DNA from: Cyclospora cayetanensis
Lineage: Eukaryota > Apicomplexa > Conoidasida > Eucoccidiorida > Eimeriidae
Reading direction: 5' to 3'
Assembly (NCBI RefSeq): GCF_002999335.1
Contig: NW_020312239.1
Span: 1-32,877 of the forward strand
Length of the DNA: 32,877 nucleotides
The translations under genes were made by a program, and so were the position numbers. Under the pieces are notes generated by a model. It did no database searches and had not been told where the DNA came from. It saw only the letters and a list, made by a program, of their open reading frames with translations. Below are positions 30,633-32,877 of this stretch, piece after piece; within the stretch, counting starts at the first letter, position 1, and each line of letters begins with the position of its first letter.

Positions 30633-32877
30633 CTTTGTATGCTAAATAGAGATTAAGCAGTGCAGTTTATAGATGCGTAAACGAGAAAGAAGAGGAAGAG
30701 CACCAACGCCGCTGCAGGGAGGGGCCACCGGCTGGCGCTGGTGCGGGGCGTCACAGCTCAGCAAAGGCCCCTAAACTGCCTTCTTGGCGAGTGGAGAGAC
30801 ACGAAAAACGAACAAGCAAAAGAAAACAGCAACAAAACGCAACCGTCAGGCACAAACAGGTCCCTCTGCGTCTTCCACAGCTGTGGGGCACCGCGAGGGG
30901 CAGCTGGCGTAGTATGTGTCGTCGCCTTTGGGGTGGGAGAGGCGAGAATGGGTATCAGTAAAATGGCCTCTAAGTCTGCGGCTAGGACTTATTTTTCAAC
31001 GGGCTCTATTGTTTGCAACTGCGTTAAAGGGCAAGGACGAAAAGATGCAGCAAGCCGCTGCCCAGGCCTTGTCTGAAACACCTAGGTTGCTTTGCAAAAG
31101 GTCAGACGCCAGGGCACCAACACCTAGGGCCCCTTCTTTTTCTCCAGCAAAATTCCCCACACATTATTGCTAATAAGCTCTTCTGTAGCTTTGAAGGGGC
31201 TTATTCTCATACTTTATACTCGCTTGTACGATTGGCAGCCGCCACTGCGGGGGGGGGGAGAAGGTGAGGGAGGGGAGCACTTCTTACGTCCCCTTCCTAC
31301 CGCCTTAATTTTCAGTTTGTACGGCACGTATAATTCTTATTGGCTGGAGCTCTAAAAGACAAGCGTTGCGGAGTGATGCGTGAAGCAGTGGTGAGAGCGC
31401 TTCCTGTGCAAGGCTCAGGAATATGAAATAGAAAGAAACCCATGTCAGCAACGATTGGAGTAGCCCATATTGACCATCAGAAAGAAAGCCACGGGTATTA
31501 CCGCACTTTTCATGGCTTCCATGTGTTCTCTACCAATGTACGAATTGGAGGATCCCCTCTTGAAAAAGGTCTTCGTATGGAGACATCTCACTTAACAATC
31601 AGTGCAAGCCTAGTACATTAAATTTTTCTCAAACAGCTTCTTACTTTCTCTGCCAGTGACTCTCAGGCTTCAAACTTCAAGTGTAGCGTTCCATCGAGGG
31701 TGTCAGCAGGAAACCTGGCATATGGCTCCAGTCTTAATGCAATCTCAGATCATTGTTTTCGAAAAGAACTCCAACCTTCCCCTATCCTCAGCCCCCGGAG
31801 ATCCCGACAAAAGGGTAGGAGGACGCCTGAGTGTGTGCCTAGCTTCATCCTCGAGGAACTATGTGGCATTCGGAGATCGGTATACATAGCACCTAGCGCG
31901 CACGTATGCAACATTGCAGCAGAATTGTGTCTTCTTATATTTAACAAAAAACACTTCACAATTAATCAGCTATACGGACAGACAAAAGACCTAATCAGTT
32001 CCTTCGGCTAATCCTTATTGAAGTATAATTACTGTAGCAGGCGCCAAAGTGTAGCTTGGCTACAACTCACCCCTCCATTTTAACACACTACCACTCGTGT
32101 ATTCTATGTGTACGTCGAGACCAAATGCATGAAAAACAGCAGAAAAGTTACCGAGCCACCGTCGCTCGCAAGGCAGGTAGAAAAGCAAAAACCAGTACAC
32201 ATGAAAAAAAACCAATTCGTGCAGCTACTACACGGGGAATAGGTCTGAAAAACCACACTAGATAATAGCGAAGAGAGCGTCAAGCCAACGGGGCCGCTGT
32301 GGATAGACTGCTCGTCGCCGTTAAAGAACTCAAATGTGTAAGCCTCATGCTACGAGACAAGAAAAGGCTAGTCAAATGTGCAAAGCTAGTCGAAAATACA
32401 CAGTAGCTCAACAGTGCCTCAGCACCTCAGCACCTCATACAGCTGTCTTCTTCAGGGCAGCTTCTTGTGCTCCTTTTGAACCTCGCCAATTCATCAAACC
32501 CAAGTCACCAGGCTCGGTACACATATCTGCCCATCCCCCATCATAAATTCGTATTTGTCTCTCCTGAGCTTGCACGTACACTCACGTGCACCAAGCAAAT
32601 ATTCTCGGAATGTTTCATCTCAGAAGGGTGGCTGTCGACGCCGAATGGCGAGTTCTGGGCCCGAGTCAGATAAGATTTTGTCGATTGTGGATCAGGAATG
32701 TGGGGAAGCAGCGTGTATATGATGGCCCGGTTCAACAATGAAACCACGCAACACAAGGGAGGAACTCGAGCCGAGCAATCGGATTTGTGTGAGCATAGAA
32801 TCGTGAATACTGCATATGACTGTGGCGGGTGCATTTTGTATGTCAATATGCGCCAGGGTGATTTGCAATGATCATAT
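30633..32877. other. Right-end stretch without a supportable gene
   Basis: The 5' region and promoter of the DnaJ gene lie at its left side. The rest is repeat-poor, relatively AT-rich sequence with a G-run at about 31249-31260 and only short open frames (under 112 codons) without recognisable domains. A gene made of small exons cannot be excluded, but I could not assemble one. Confidence 0.5.

Noticed and set aside
17750..32877. tRNA or other structured RNA genes
   Set aside because: I looked by eye for T-arm GGTTCRA-like motifs in the repeat-poor regions; the few partial matches had no paired arms.

Overview
The window looks like nuclear DNA of an apicomplexan coccidian, most likely Eimeria. 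It has intron-rich genes, and its coding sequence is saturated with CAG/CTG trinucleotide runs read as homopolymeric Gln, Ser and Ala tracts. A sharp change separates a repeat-rich left half (1 to about 17.7 kb) from a repeat-poor right half. The species call is inference from composition; no marker gene was used.

Left half (1-17443, minus strand): I read this as one giant gene of at least four exons, running off the left edge. Exons are 17443-12806, 11596-3800, 3167-1395 and 1026-381. Together they give at least 4,951 residues. It has an N-terminal membrane anchor, and its C-terminal motifs resemble the BLTP2/SABRE/Hobbit/FMP27 branch of bridge-like lipid transfer proteins. Each intron is dominated by a different tandem repeat: a roughly 30-bp minisatellite, a TATG tetranucleotide, a TAGCAG/TAGCAC hexamer, and a CA microsatellite.

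Middle (17.4-22.6 kb): about 5 kb without a convincing gene.

Right half: a plus-strand SR splicing-factor gene (22598-25353, four exons) has an SC35/SCL-like RRM, a 29-nt microexon and a long RS domain. Converging on it is a minus-strand type I (class A) Hsp40/DnaJ gene (30632-27096, ten exons). That protein has the J domain, G-rich linker, four CxxCxGxG zinc-finger repeats, the C-terminal substrate domain and a CaaX-like end. Both genes contain one GC-AG intron with the same CAG/GCAAGC donor. The last 2.2 kb shows no supportable gene.

No operon, CRISPR array, rRNA or tRNA was seen. The three genes have unrelated jobs: lipid transport at membrane contacts, pre-mRNA splicing, and protein folding. 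Exon joins were worked out by hand from splice motifs, reading phase and recall of the protein families, without an alignment or transcript data.
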